Below are positions 55,255-64,000 of a DNA stretch of 64,000 bases, piece by piece. Every line of letters starts with the position of its first letter. Position 1 is the stretch's first letter. The notes under the pieces were generated by a model that had not been told where the DNA came from, did not search any database, and was given only the letters and a program-made list of their open reading frames with translations. This DNA is from DUZB01 sp963747555. GTDB taxonomy: Bacteria > Desulfobacterota > DSM-4660 > Desulfatiglandales > Desulfatiglandaceae. A program made the position numbers and the translations under genes. The stretch lies in the NCBI GenBank assembly GCA_963747555.1, contig CAVVFZ010000028.1, positions 50,741-114,740 on the forward strand, written 5' to 3'.

Positions 55255-55715
55255 ATGCGAATCGGTATTGCCGCCGATCATGGCGGATATGATATGAAGC
55301 AGCAACTCATGGCGTCGCTTAAGGCTTCCGGAAATGTGCCGGTCGATTTCGGCGCGACCACGGCTGGATCCGAAAGACGATTACCCCCTGTTCGTCATCC
55401 CCCTCGCGCGGGCGGTTGCCCGCGGGGAAGTTACCCGGGGAATCGCCGTCTGCGGCAGCGGAGTTGGCGCCTGCATTGCGGCCAACAAGGTCAAAGGGGT
55501 GCGGGCCGCCCTGATCACGGACAATTTCTCCGCCCATCAGGGCGTGGAGGACGATGACATGAACGTCCTCTGCCTCGGGGGACATGTCGTGGGGTTTTCC
55601 CTGGCAAGGGAACTGGTGATGACATTTTTAGGCGCGCGGTTCAAAGGCTGCGGAAAGATTTTTGCGGCGTTTGGAAGAAATTGCGCTGCTGGAAAAAGAG
55701 GAGAAAAGAAAATGA
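55255..55715 (+). CDS. rpiB: Ribose-5-phosphate isomerase B (two frameshifts)
   Basis: Interconverts ribose and ribulose 5-phosphates. The first frame has RIGIAADHGGYDMKQQL and DFGATT. After an indel near 55372 the second gives DYPLFVIPLARAVARG, then RGIAVCGSGVGACIAANKV with the catalytic Cys, ALITDNFSAHQGVEDDDM and NVLCLGGHVVG. After a second indel near 55646 a third frame reads ERFLRRLEEIALLEKEEK and stops at 55715. That stop overlaps the ATG of the transaldolase gene (ATGA), as expected for coupled genes. The restored product is about 153 residues. Confidence 0.9.
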
Positions 55716-56847
55716 AAAAGAATCCGTTGCTTGGCATCCGGGAATTCGGTCAAAGCATCTGGCTGGACTATATTCGCCGAAAAATGATTGACTCGGGCGA
55801 GTTGAAACGGCTGATAGAGGAAGACGGTCTTCGCGGGATAACCTCCAACCCCAGTATCTTTGAAAAGGCCATCGGTGAAAGCGAAGACTACGACGATCAG
55901 ATTCCGCGCCTTGGCCCTGGAGGGGAAAAGCACGGAGGAAATCTATCAAATCCTCACGGTGAAAGATGTTCGAGACGCGGCCGACTTCTTTCGCCCCCTC
56001 TATGATCAAAGTCCGACGGCGGACACGGCTTCGTGAGTCTGGAGGTAAATCCTCATCTGGCCCGGGACGTGGAAGGCACCCTGTCGGAGGCCCGACGACT
56101 CTGGTCGGCCCTGGATCGACCCAACGTGTTCATCAAGGTGCCCGCCACCAGGGAAGGATTGACCTGCATCACGACGCTGATAGCGAAGGGATCAATGTCA
56201 ATGTAACCCTCCTTTTCGGCCTGCCCCGATATCGGGAGGTGGCCGAAGCCTATCTTGCAGGTCTTGAGAAGCGGGCGGAAAATGGAAAACCCTTGTCCAG
56301 GGTTGCCTCGGTGGCCAGTTTCTTCCTGAGCCGGATCGATGTCCTGGTGGACCCCCTGCTGGAGAAAGTGATGAAAGAAGGAGGCCGGAAGGGAGAAACG
56401 GCGGAAAAAATTCACGGCCAGGTGGCCGTGTCCAGCGCCAAAGTCGCCTATGAAATGTATAAGGAGATGTTTGGTGGAGAACGGTTCGATGAGATTATCC
56501 GCGAAAGGGCGCAAGACCTCAGCGCGTTCTGTGGGCCAGTACCAGCACGAAAAATCCGGAATATCCCGATACCAAATACGTAGAGCCCCTCATCGGCCCT
56601 CAGACCGTGAATACCCTGCCCGTGGAGACGCTCGATGCCTACAGGGACCATGGCAAGCCGGCCTCCCGGCTGGAACAGGGCCTGGCGGAAGCCGAGAGGG
56701 TGCTGCGGGACCTTTCCCAGCTGGATATCGATCTGGATGACGTTACCAGACAACTGGATAGAGGAAGGAATCGAGAAATTCAACAAACCCTATGATGCGT
56801 TGATGAAGACTTTGATGGACAAACGGGCCCGCCACGCCAAGGCTTGA
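55712..56847 (+). CDS. tal: Transaldolase (several frameshifts)
   Basis: Moves a dihydroxyacetone unit between sugar phosphates in the non-oxidative pentose phosphate pathway. Joined frames read GIREFGQSIWLDYIRRKMI, GLRGITSNPSIFEKAIG, TVKDVRDAADFFRP, FVSLEVNPHLARD, NVFIKVPATREGLTCI with the Schiff-base Lys, GINVNVTLLFGLPRYREV and RVASVASFFLSRIDVLVD. The last frame is EPLIGPQTVNTLPVETLDAY, ending at 56847. At least four indels lie between 55900 and 56770. The restored ~375 residues match the long transaldolase class. Because a housekeeping gene is broken so often, sequence error is likelier than decay. Confidence 0.88.
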
Positions 56848-56875
56848 TAACGGATCGAAATCCGAGAGGGCAATC

Positions 56876-57487
56876 ATGAAACATCTGGAGTTTGAAGCGC
56901 TGTTTCTGGATATCGGAGGCGTTCTGCTCACCAATGGTTGGGATCGTCATATGCGCAGGGCGGCGGCTGAAAAATTTGGTCTCGACTATGAAGAGATGGA
57001 TGAACGGCATCACCTGACCTTCGACACCTACGAAGAGGGAAAATTGAGTCTGGATGAATATCTCCTCCGCATGGTTTTCTACGAGGATCGACCTTTCACG
57101 CCAGAGGAATTCAAACAATTCATGTTCGCCCAGTCGCGGCCCATATCAGAGATGATTGATTTAATTTTTCAATTGAGAAAGAATTACGATCTCAAGGTGG
57201 CGGCAGTTAGCAATGAAGGCCGGGAACTGACCATTCATCGCATCGAACAATTCAAGCTGAAGTCGATCTTTGATATGTTCGTCTCTTCCTGTTTTGTGCA
57301 CTTTCGCAAGCCCGATAAGGATATCTATCGGATGGCCCTGGACTGTGTTCAAGTTCCTCCCGGGAAGGTGATTTATATCGACGACCGGGCCATGTTCGTG
57401 GAAGTGGCAAAGAGCATGGGGATACAGGGCATTCATCATACCGGTTATGAATCCACGAAAACCGCCCTCGAAACACTGGGCCTTTAA
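56876..57487 (+). CDS. HAD-family hydrolase
   Basis: A 203-residue HAD-IA phosphatase-like protein. Motif I is FLDIGGVLLTNGW (nucleophile Asp12; the second acidic residue is Gly, as in YihX-like members), motif II is VAAVSNEGRE, motif III is the Lys in FRKPDKDIYRMAL and motif IV is VIYIDDRAMFVEVA. It lies between tal and gnd on the same strand with short gaps, so it probably dephosphorylates a sugar phosphate. The specific substrate is not known. Confidence 0.87.
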   Translation: MKHLEFEALFLDIGGVLLTNGWDRHMRRAAAEKFGLDYEEMDERHHLTFDTYEEGKLSLDEYLLRMVFYEDRPFTPEEFKQFMFAQSRPISEMIDLIFQLRKNYDLKVAAVSNEGRELTIHRIEQFKLKSIFDMFVSSCFVHFRKPDKDIYRMALDCVQVPPGKVIYIDDRAMFVEVAKSMGIQGIHHTGYESTKTALETLGL

Positions 57488-57524
57488 TAGATTAACCGCT
57501 CATCGGAAGCAGAGCGAAAAAAGG

Positions 57525-58960
57525 ATGAAAGTCTGAAAATGGTTGTGATATCGGGTTGTTCGGTCTCGGAGTGATGGGCGGCAATTTTGCCCTGAACATG
57601 GCGGATCACGGCTTTTCCGTGGGGGTGTACAATCGCACAAAGGAAAAGACCCGGAAATTCATGGAAAACGATGTGGGAGACCGGAAGATCCGGGCCGCAT
57701 ACACGGTGGCGGATTTCATTTCCCTGCTGAAACGCCCGAGAGCGATTTTGATTTCCGTGCCCGCGGGTGATCCGGTGGACGAGGTAATCGATGAGGTTAC
57801 CCTGGGCCTGGAATCAGGGGACCTGGTCGTGGACACGGGCAACTCCCATTTCAGGGATACGGATCGACGGAACCAATCCCTCGCCAAAAATGGATGGTTG
57901 TTCATGGGCATGGGGATCAGCGGAGGGGAATACGGGGCTCGCCACGGGCCGAGTCTCATGCCGGGTGGCTCCAAAGAGGGATATGAACGCATTCGACCCA
58001 TAGTGGAGGCGGCCGCGGCCCAAATAGACGGGACCCCCTGTGTCGCCTATCTGGGGCCGGGTTCCGCGGGTCATTATGTGAAAATGGTTCATAACGGCAT
58101 CGAATACGGGATCATGCAGATGATCGCCGAGACCTATGATCTCATGAAGCGCGGCATGGGCTTTGATGCCAAACAGCTCCACCAGGTCTATCATGCATGG
58201 GCACAGGGAGAGCTTAACAGTTATCTGATGGAGATTACGTCGGACATCTTTCTTATGGAAGACGAAAAGACGGGGAAGCCTCTGGTGGATATGATCCTGG
58301 ACCAGGCCAAACAAAAAGGTACGGGCAAATGGACTTCCGTGGAGGCGTCGGAACTTCAAGTGCCTCTCCCCACCATCGATATGGCCGTAACGGCGAGGGA
58401 CATGTCCGGTTACAAGGAAGAACGAAAGATCGCGGCCGGAATCCTTCGCGGACCGGATGAAGGCGGACCCGCAATTGGGGAAGGCCTTTATTGACAAACT
58501 CGAAGGCGCTCTTTATGCGGGGATGGTGAGTTGCTACGCCCAGGGCATGGCCCTGCTGCAGCGTGCCGGCAAAGCCTATGATTACGGACTGAATCTGGAA
58601 ACGGTCGCAACCATCTGGAGGGGAGGATGCATTATAAGGGCGAAATTGCTGGAAGATATCCGGAAGGCCTATTCGCTTAAGCCCGACCTTCCGAACCTCC
58701 TTCTGGATCCCGCGCTGGGCAAGTCCGTGACGGCCAGGCAGGGGGATCTGAGGGATGTGGTCTGTACCGCGGCCGGTCTGGGCATACCGGCGCCGGGATT
58801 GATGGCGTCTCTGTCCTATTTCGACGCATACCGCAGTGAACGGCTGCCCGCCAATCTCCTCATGGCGCAGCGGGATTACTTCGGCGCCCACAAATATGAG
58901 CGAATCGACAGCGAGGGGACGTTTCATACCCGCTGGATGGATACAAAGGAGGAAAAATGA
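57525..58960 (+). CDS. gnd: 6-phosphogluconate dehydrogenase, decarboxylating (two frameshifts)
   Basis: Oxidatively decarboxylates 6-phosphogluconate to ribulose 5-phosphate with NAD(P). The ATG at 57525 is joined by an early indel to ENGCDIGLFGLGVMGGNFAL, the cofactor loop. Further motifs are GNSHFRDTDRR, GMGISGGEYGARHGPSLMPG, the substrate Lys segment GHYVKMVHNGIEYGIMQ and GTGKWTSVEASEL. After a second indel near 58480 the C-terminal half reads LGKAFIDKLEGALYAGMVSC and ANLLMAQRDYFGAHKYERID. The restored length is about 478 residues. Its stop overlaps the zwf start (ATGA). Confidence 0.92.
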
Positions 58961-60507
58961 AAACCGGTCTGCATCCCGAACCCACGGTATTTGTCATCTT
59001 CGGCGCCGGAGGCGACCTGGCCTGGCGCAAACTGGTTCCGGCCCTCTACAACCTTTTCCTGGACGGCTGGATGCCGAAAGAATATGAAATCCTTGGTCTG
59101 GGCCACGGGGAAATGAGTGAAGAGGATTACCGTGCCTATCTGCGAAAGGGCGTGGATAACTTCTCCCGAAGGGGAACGGCGGAGAGCGACCCCTGGAACG
59201 ATTTCGCATCCCATGTCTCTTTCGTCAATGCCGAGTTGGGGAATTCGAAGGTCTACACGGACATGGCCAGGAAACTATCGGCCCTGGATAAGAAATGGGA
59301 TGTCCATGCGAACCATATTTTCTACCTGGCCCTGCCCCCCTCCATGATAGGAGACGTGGTAAAAGAACTGGCGGCCGCCAAACTCAACGGGGAGCAGGCT
59401 CGAATCGTGGTGGAAAAGCCTTTCGGCAACGATCTTGAAAGCGCCCGGGAATTGAATAGCCGGCTCAGGGAGGTATTTAAGGAAAACCAGATCTTTCGAA
59501 TCGACCATTACCTGGGCAAGGAGACCGTACAGAACATCCTGGCCTTTCGTTTTGGAAACGCCCTCTTTGAACCTGTCTGGAACCGGCGGTATATCGATCA
59601 TGTCCAGATCACCGTGGCCGAGGATGTGGGCGTGGAACACCGGGGACATTATTATGAAAAGGCGGGCGCCCTTCGGGACATGATCCAGAATCACCTGCTT
59701 CAGATTCTTTGTCTGGTGGCCATGGAAGCGCCTATTTCGTTGAACGACAACGAAGTGAGAAACAAGAAAGTAGACGTTCTGAACGCCGTTCGGCCCATCC
59801 TTCCGGAACGGGTTCATCAGCATGTGGTCAGCGGACAATACGGGACCGGATGGATAGCGGGAAAACATGTCAAAGGGTATCGAAGTGAGCCCAACGTGGC
59901 CGGAGACTCCACCATCGAGACCTTTGCCGCCCTGAGGCTGTTCATCGATACCTGGCGCTGGCAGGGCGTTCCTTTCTATCTACGAACGGGCAAGCGGCTG
60001 CCCGCGAAGATCTCGGAGGTTTCCATCCAGTTCCGGGCTGTTCCGCATCAGACCTTCCCTCCGGCGGCCCTTCGGGATTGGCATCCCAACCGCCTGATTA
60101 TCTCCATACAACCCGAGGAAGGGATTTTTCTCCGATTTCAGAGCAAGTACCCTGGCCCTGCCATGCGCTTGTCTCCGGTCATGATGCAGTTTTATTATAA
60201 GGAAACCTTTGACATATCCCCGCCCGACGCCTATGAAACCCTGCTGCTGGACGTGATGATCGGCGACGCCACATTGTTCATGCGCGCCGACCAGGCGGAG
60301 GCGGCATGGTCGGTCTTATCCCCGATCCTGGAGACCTGGAACCTGTCAAAGCCCACGGACTTCCCCAATTATCAAGGGGGAACCTGGGGTCCCGAAGAGG
60401 CCGACACCCTCATTGCCCAGGACGGATTCAACTGGGCGTCGCCCACATATCTGCAATGTCAGGACGAGACGGCCACCTGCAGGGTGAGCATGGAACCTCG
60501 ACCATAG
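58957..60507 (+). CDS. zwf: Glucose-6-phosphate 1-dehydrogenase
   Basis: Entry enzyme of the oxidative pentose phosphate pathway. The intact 516-residue frame has the cofactor loop VFVIFGAGGDLAWRKL (Gly replacing the usual Ser of GASGDL), the substrate site RIDHYLGKETVQNILAFRF and the later segments EKPFGNDLESA and RTGKRLPAKISEV. It overlaps gnd by four bases. Gene order pgi / rpiB-tal-HAD-gnd-zwf gives a nearly complete route from glucose 6-phosphate to ribose and fructose phosphates; transketolase and lactonase are not in the window. Confidence 0.95.
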   Translation: MKTGLHPEPTVFVIFGAGGDLAWRKLVPALYNLFLDGWMPKEYEILGLGHGEMSEEDYRAYLRKGVDNFSRRGTAESDPWNDFASHVSFVNAELGNSKVYTDMARKLSALDKKWDVHANHIFYLALPPSMIGDVVKELAAAKLNGEQARIVVEKPFGNDLESARELNSRLREVFKENQIFRIDHYLGKETVQNILAFRFGNALFEPVWNRRYIDHVQITVAEDVGVEHRGHYYEKAGALRDMIQNHLLQILCLVAMEAPISLNDNEVRNKKVDVLNAVRPILPERVHQHVVSGQYGTGWIAGKHVKGYRSEPNVAGDSTIETFAALRLFIDTWRWQGVPFYLRTGKRLPAKISEVSIQFRAVPHQTFPPAALRDWHPNRLIISIQPEEGIFLRFQSKYPGPAMRLSPVMMQFYYKETFDISPPDAYETLLLDVMIGDATLFMRADQAEAAWSVLSPILETWNLSKPTDFPNYQGGTWGPEEADTLIAQDGFNWASPTYLQCQDETATCRVSMEPRP

Positions 60508-60515
60508 TCCAGGCC

Positions 60516-63188
60516 TCATTCCGGCTTCGGCCCCAGACTTACCTGAACGAAACCGTCCGGCCGGATCCATTTGGCGAATGCCGCCTGCACCTCCTTCGCG
60601 GTGATCTCCCTGTATCGCTTCGCCGCCCGGAGGGGCTCGTCCATGGGAAGATCCAGGAGGGCGAGATGGAGCAGTGTCCCACCAATCCCGTCAAAGCTCG
60701 ATTCGGAAAGGGTCATCTCTTTCAGAAGAAGCATCCTGGCCTGCTGTAGTTCGGCCTCCGTAACAAGGGAGGTTTGCATGTCTCGGAGATCCCTCTTAAC
60801 CAGATCTCCGGCCCGCGATACATTCGGGGGATCGCATGCATAGAAGACCTCAAACGCCGAACGCGTCTTGCCCACATCCAGAGAAGATTCAACCGCGTAA
60901 ACCAGGCCGGCTTTCTCCCTCAAGTCATGATACAGGCGGGTCGCGTAGAAAGCGCCGGAGAGTACATGATTGCCTACCTGCAACGTATAGTAATCAGGGT
61001 TGGAACGGGTCAGTCCCAGGGTCTCGGCCAGCAATACCGCGTCTTGAACCCTGCTGGCATCGGGAACGATCGCTTCGGAGGGTTTATTCATGGGGACGGG
61101 GGGAAGGTCCGTCTCAGGCTTCGGCCCGACAGCCTTCCACGCGCCGAAATATTTTTCCACGGTCGCCTGGGCCCGGGCAGGGGTCACATCGCCGATGACC
61201 ACCATGGTAGTGAGGTCGGGCCGGAAAACGCTCTCGTAGTAGGCTTTGACGTCACCCGGGGCAAGAGAGGCCACGGTTTCCGGGGTGGGCTGGCGCAACG
61301 CCGGATCTCCCTCGGGGTATAGGGCCTTCAAGAGCGCTCTCTGGAACAGATACTGGGGGCTTTTCAAAAGCCCGGCTACCATGCCTTTGGTCTCCTCCTG
61401 AACGACTTTGAAGCCGGCCTCGGGAAAGCCCGGTTGCAAGAGGTTGTCGGCGAGGAGTTCCACGGCCCGGTCAAAATGATCGGTCAAGACACTAACGGAG
61501 AAATCCGTTCCTGCTGAAACGCGGGCGGCGATATCATCCAGCGCCTTCTGAAACGCCAGGCGGCCCAAGGTGGTGGTCCCGTAGGAAAAAAGGTTGCCCA
61601 TCACATCGGCAACACCTTCCTTGCCCTTTGGCGTCTGAAGGTCGGCGTTGTTTTTGACCCTGCCGTAGATGCAGATGGTGGGACTGATCGACTCCTTTTG
61701 AACGATGATCCGCAAACCGTTCGGCAGGACTATCACGGTGGGGGTCACCTTGGATGGAAGCATGGGCGCTTGAGCCAGTGTCTTTTTGGCCCATTCCGGC
61801 AAGGCCACTGATTTGACTTCCTTCGGGGCAAAGGATTCACTCCCGTGAAAGGTATGAGATGCCCGGGCACTGCCCCCGGAAGTGGGCCGCAGAATGCCCA
61901 CGATGGCGGTTTGGTTGATGAGATATTTTCGGGCAACCCGGTTCACGTCTTCCACGGTGACCTTCTTGATTGCCTCAACATCTTCGTCCGGGGAGTTTCT
62001 CCCTTCCACGGCAAGGGCCTGGGACCACTGAGCGGCCAGATCCTGCACCGAATTTCCGCTGAAAGCGGCATCCGCTACCTCGAGACGTTTCGCTGCTTCC
62101 ACGAGGTCGGCAGGCATCCCATCCTTGAGATAGGACTCGATTACGTCCTTTATCTTCCTGACAAGGTCACTGCCGTCCTTTCCGTGGGGGAAGGCGCCGG
62201 AGGCATAACCGAAACCCGCCCCCGGCAGAAAATCCGTCGTGAAATCCGCGTCCAAGGCCTTCCCTTGCGGGACCAAGGCGTAGAGATTGCCCCGCTCGCT
62301 GTCCAGGACGTCCGCGAGAATTTGGGCGGCCGCAAAATCCGGGCTGTCGTACCCTGGCAAACGATAGGCCACAACGGCCAATCCGTAGGGGAGGTCGGTG
62401 TCCTGTTCAATGGTCGCGCCCTTCAGCGCCTGCGGATGGATGGCGGGCCTGGAGGGTAAAGGCCTTGACGGAATCGCTTCAAAGAGCGTCCTCACCATGG
62501 ACAAGGTGCGATGGGGGTCCACATCCCCGACAATAACCATAATGGCGTTGTTCGGCACGTACCACTCATCATGGAAGGCTTTGAGCATGTCACCGGTGGT
62601 TTTCTGGAAGGAACGCCGCGTGCCGAGGGCGTCGTGGGCATAGGGCGTGCCTTTAAACATCTTTTGAAGAAGGTCCTGATAGAAGACATACACGGGATTC
62701 GAGAGGTCCTGCGCCACCTCCTGATCGATGGCGCCCCTTTCCTCCACCCAGAGTTTTTCCGAATCCAGCACGTCTCCCATGCGGATAGCCTCAATTTTCA
62801 GGGCAACTTCCAAATCATCGATGGGCACGGTAAAAATATATTGCGTCACTGTTTGCTGCGTATTCGCATTGAACCCGCCCCCCATGGCGGCGATGAGAGC
62901 GGAAAGCTGGGCTCCTGAAAGGCCGGGACTGCCGCGGAACATCATGTGTTCCTGGGCGTGGGCCATGCCTGGAAAACCGGGCGGGGCTTCGTTGGAACCA
63001 ACAAGGTAGTTAACCATGGTGGTCACGACCGGACTCAGGTCGTTGGGGACAATGACCACTCTCAGGCCGTTTTTCAAGGTAGCCCGGACCACCTCCGAGG
63101 CCAGTGCCGACCCCGCGGGATGCGCCCACAAAGCCACCAGGCTTATGACGATCCACAGGATGCCCTTCATTCGCATTTTCTTTTTCAT
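60516..63188 (-). CDS. M16-family zinc metallopeptidase, two-domain, exported
   Basis: An 890-residue pitrilysin/insulinase-type protein with signal peptide (GILWIVISLVALWAHPAGSA). The inverted zinc motif is HAQEH (His77, Glu80, His81) with the distal Glu in EERGAIDQEVAQ. A second M16 unit starts near residue 460 (TVIVLPNGLRIIVQKE) and has GVADVMGNLFSYG where the motif would be, so it is the inactive half, with the RLYHDLREKAGLVYAVESS binding loop. The two halves form a clamshell that degrades peptides, here in the periplasm. It converges on zwf, eight bases apart. Confidence 0.92.
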   Translation of the reverse strand: MKKKMRMKGILWIVISLVALWAHPAGSALASEVVRATLKNGLRVVIVPNDLSPVVTTMVNYLVGSNEAPPGFPGMAHAQEHMMFRGSPGLSGAQLSALIAAMGGGFNANTQQTVTQYIFTVPIDDLEVALKIEAIRMGDVLDSEKLWVEERGAIDQEVAQDLSNPVYVFYQDLLQKMFKGTPYAHDALGTRRSFQKTTGDMLKAFHDEWYVPNNAIMVIVGDVDPHRTLSMVRTLFEAIPSRPLPSRPAIHPQALKGATIEQDTDLPYGLAVVAYRLPGYDSPDFAAAQILADVLDSERGNLYALVPQGKALDADFTTDFLPGAGFGYASGAFPHGKDGSDLVRKIKDVIESYLKDGMPADLVEAAKRLEVADAAFSGNSVQDLAAQWSQALAVEGRNSPDEDVEAIKKVTVEDVNRVARKYLINQTAIVGILRPTSGGSARASHTFHGSESFAPKEVKSVALPEWAKKTLAQAPMLPSKVTPTVIVLPNGLRIIVQKESISPTICIYGRVKNNADLQTPKGKEGVADVMGNLFSYGTTTLGRLAFQKALDDIAARVSAGTDFSVSVLTDHFDRAVELLADNLLQPGFPEAGFKVVQEETKGMVAGLLKSPQYLFQRALLKALYPEGDPALRQPTPETVASLAPGDVKAYYESVFRPDLTTMVVIGDVTPARAQATVEKYFGAWKAVGPKPETDLPPVPMNKPSEAIVPDASRVQDAVLLAETLGLTRSNPDYYTLQVGNHVLSGAFYATRLYHDLREKAGLVYAVESSLDVGKTRSAFEVFYACDPPNVSRAGDLVKRDLRDMQTSLVTEAELQQARMLLLKEMTLSESSFDGIGGTLLHLALLDLPMDEPLRAAKRYREITAKEVQAAFAKWIRPDGFVQVSLGPKPE

Positions 63189-63627
63189 GGTTCCCTCCAG
63201 TGATCATTCTCCAATGATATTTCTTTCCGCAGCGGCTTTTGGACCGCACGAACTCTTCCGGATATTATCGACAGAAGGAACAAAAAAGTGAATAACCGAT
63301 ATCCTGTATTTGTGCGGATTTCCGCCGGTATTTTGAATCAAATTCGGGATTTCCGATAAATGTCGTTCAATTTGTAAGAATCCGGGTTCGGAGGGCGCAG
63401 CCTAAAGGGCATGGACGACTAATATGTATTGGCGAAAGTTGGGATTCAGTCCCGCGAGTCCGCGGGATCGGGTTTCAGGTTTCAGTGCAGGCTATTCTGA
63501 CTTTGCGATCTCACAAAGCAAGGCATAACTATAAGTTGTTACGTTGAATAAGTCATACGCGGTCAGGGTTTTACCTGAAACCTGAATGCTGAACACTGTC
63601 TATCTGAGAACAAACCTTCATATCACG
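63189..63627. other. Gap with inverted repeats; no gene seen
   Basis: CCCGCG-AGTC-CGCGGG (63451-63466) is a small hairpin. TTCAGGTTTCAG (63474-63485) and CTGAAACCTGAA (63575-63586) are exact 12-base reverse complements 89 bases apart, the type of dispersed intergenic repeat also seen at 26.1 kb. No promoter of note and no open frame with a family pattern. Confidence 0.55.
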
Positions 63628-63998
63628 CTAATCCGCGATGAGCCATATATAAACGCCCCTTCCATTGTTCTTGACTTTTCCCTGTTGCCTGGCCCGATAA
63701 ATGACGTTTCTGATTTGGATTTCGCTAAATCCGGTTTTCTCCCTGATCGTGGCCACGGTAACCCCTTTTTTGCTTCCTTGCACAATATTCACGACCGTTT
63801 CAAATACCGTCTTGGGCATTTTCTTTTCCGGCAAGGTCTTTTGGGGGCCGGCTTTCTTTCCGTTTTTCCGGTCAGAGACTTGCCGTCGATCTCCCCGGAT
63901 GGGACCTTTACCGATTTTTTCGTCTTCGCCGTCTTTTCGCCAATCTTTTTGGTTCTTTTGAGGGGCGCCGTCGGAGTTTCCATCTCGATGCCGAACAC
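63628..63998 (-). CDS. Lys-rich protein with C-terminal winged-helix domain (frameshift; may extend beyond window)
   Basis: The C-terminal frame reads PKTVFETVVNIVQGSKKGVT, then IREKTGFSEIQIRNVIYRA and GKVKNNGRGVYIWL, a small winged-helix DNA-binding domain of about 65 residues. The upstream frame is a basic Lys/Pro/Thr-rich stretch (PLKRTKKIGEKTAKTKKSV) like histone-H1-type tails, joined by an indel near 63835. The start is uncertain: GTG 63998 or ATG 63983, neither with a good ribosome site, so the gene may begin outside. A nucleoid or regulatory DNA-binding role is inferred. Confidence 0.65.
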   Translation of the reverse strand, partial: VRHRDGNSDGAPQKNQKDWRKDGEDEKIGKGPIRGDRRQVSDRKNGKKAGPQKTLPEKKMPKTVFETVVNIVQGSKKGVTVATIREKTGFSEIQIRNVIYRARQQGKVKNNGRGVYIWLIAD

Positions 63999-64000
63999 AT

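Overview
The window looks like a piece of a deltaproteobacterial (Desulfobacterota-type) chromosome. The reasons are the gene mix: a one-piece ~1000-residue PutA, UGA-encoded selenocysteine in a peroxiredoxin/radical-SAM operon, an acyl-CoA ligase/SDR/Liv-transporter catabolic cluster under a double TetR regulator, a CusAB-NosL copper cluster, and large secreted SBBP/DUF1566/multicopper proteins. This assignment is inference; no rRNA or tRNA gene was seen.

Layout. 0-3.7 kb: amino-acid catabolism (carbamate kinase end, PutA). 3.8-8.1 kb: a decayed mobile zone with relics of a tyrosine recombinase, an MNT nucleotidyltransferase, a DUF3995 gene and two pieces of REP-associated transposase, among which sit an intact GNAT acetyltransferase, a YHS-domain protein, a Met/Gly-rich periplasmic protein and one unknown gene. 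8.2-10.8 kb (minus strand): an operon of a DcmR-like MEDS regulator, a peroxiredoxin with UGA at the peroxidatic Cys position, an AhpD-like protein and an ArsS-type radical SAM protein with UGA at a conserved C-terminal Cys. 11-13.8 kb: a TVP38-family membrane protein, a lone SIR2-like protein and a coiled-coil protein.

14-32.7 kb (plus strand): a tandem-TetR regulator with near-identical operator-like sites in front of itself and of the following operon. The operon carries three SDRs, an enoyl-CoA hydratase, an Fe-S flavoprotein, two acyl-CoA ligases, a complete Liv-type ABC importer, two KAS-III-like proteins (one with Cys/His, the other lacking both), two alpha/beta hydrolases and an acyltransferase. 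Together these suggest import of an organic acid, CoA activation and beta-oxidation-like processing or condensation. A 170-bp element with perfect 27-bp terminal inverted repeats interrupts it.

32.7-42.2 kb (minus strand): copper handling, read CusB-CusA-NosL-NosL-small anchored protein-FtsX permease-ATPase-membrane protein. 42.7-52.6 kb (plus strand): secreted proteins (SBBP propeller, DUF1566, FKBP isomerase, small secreted protein, multicopper oxidase with FG-GAP tail), ended by a clear rho-independent terminator. 52.8-60.5 kb: sugar phosphate genes pgi, rpiB, tal, gnd, zwf plus an HAD phosphatase and an isolated nuoA. 60.5-64 kb: an M16 peptidase and a winged-helix protein with a Lys-rich tail.

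Many genes, including housekeeping ones (pgi, rpiB, tal, gnd, cusA, putA), are split by single-base indels, some in homopolymers. Sequencing or assembly error is the likeliest cause. I therefore give one entry per gene spanning the pieces and state where the frame changes.
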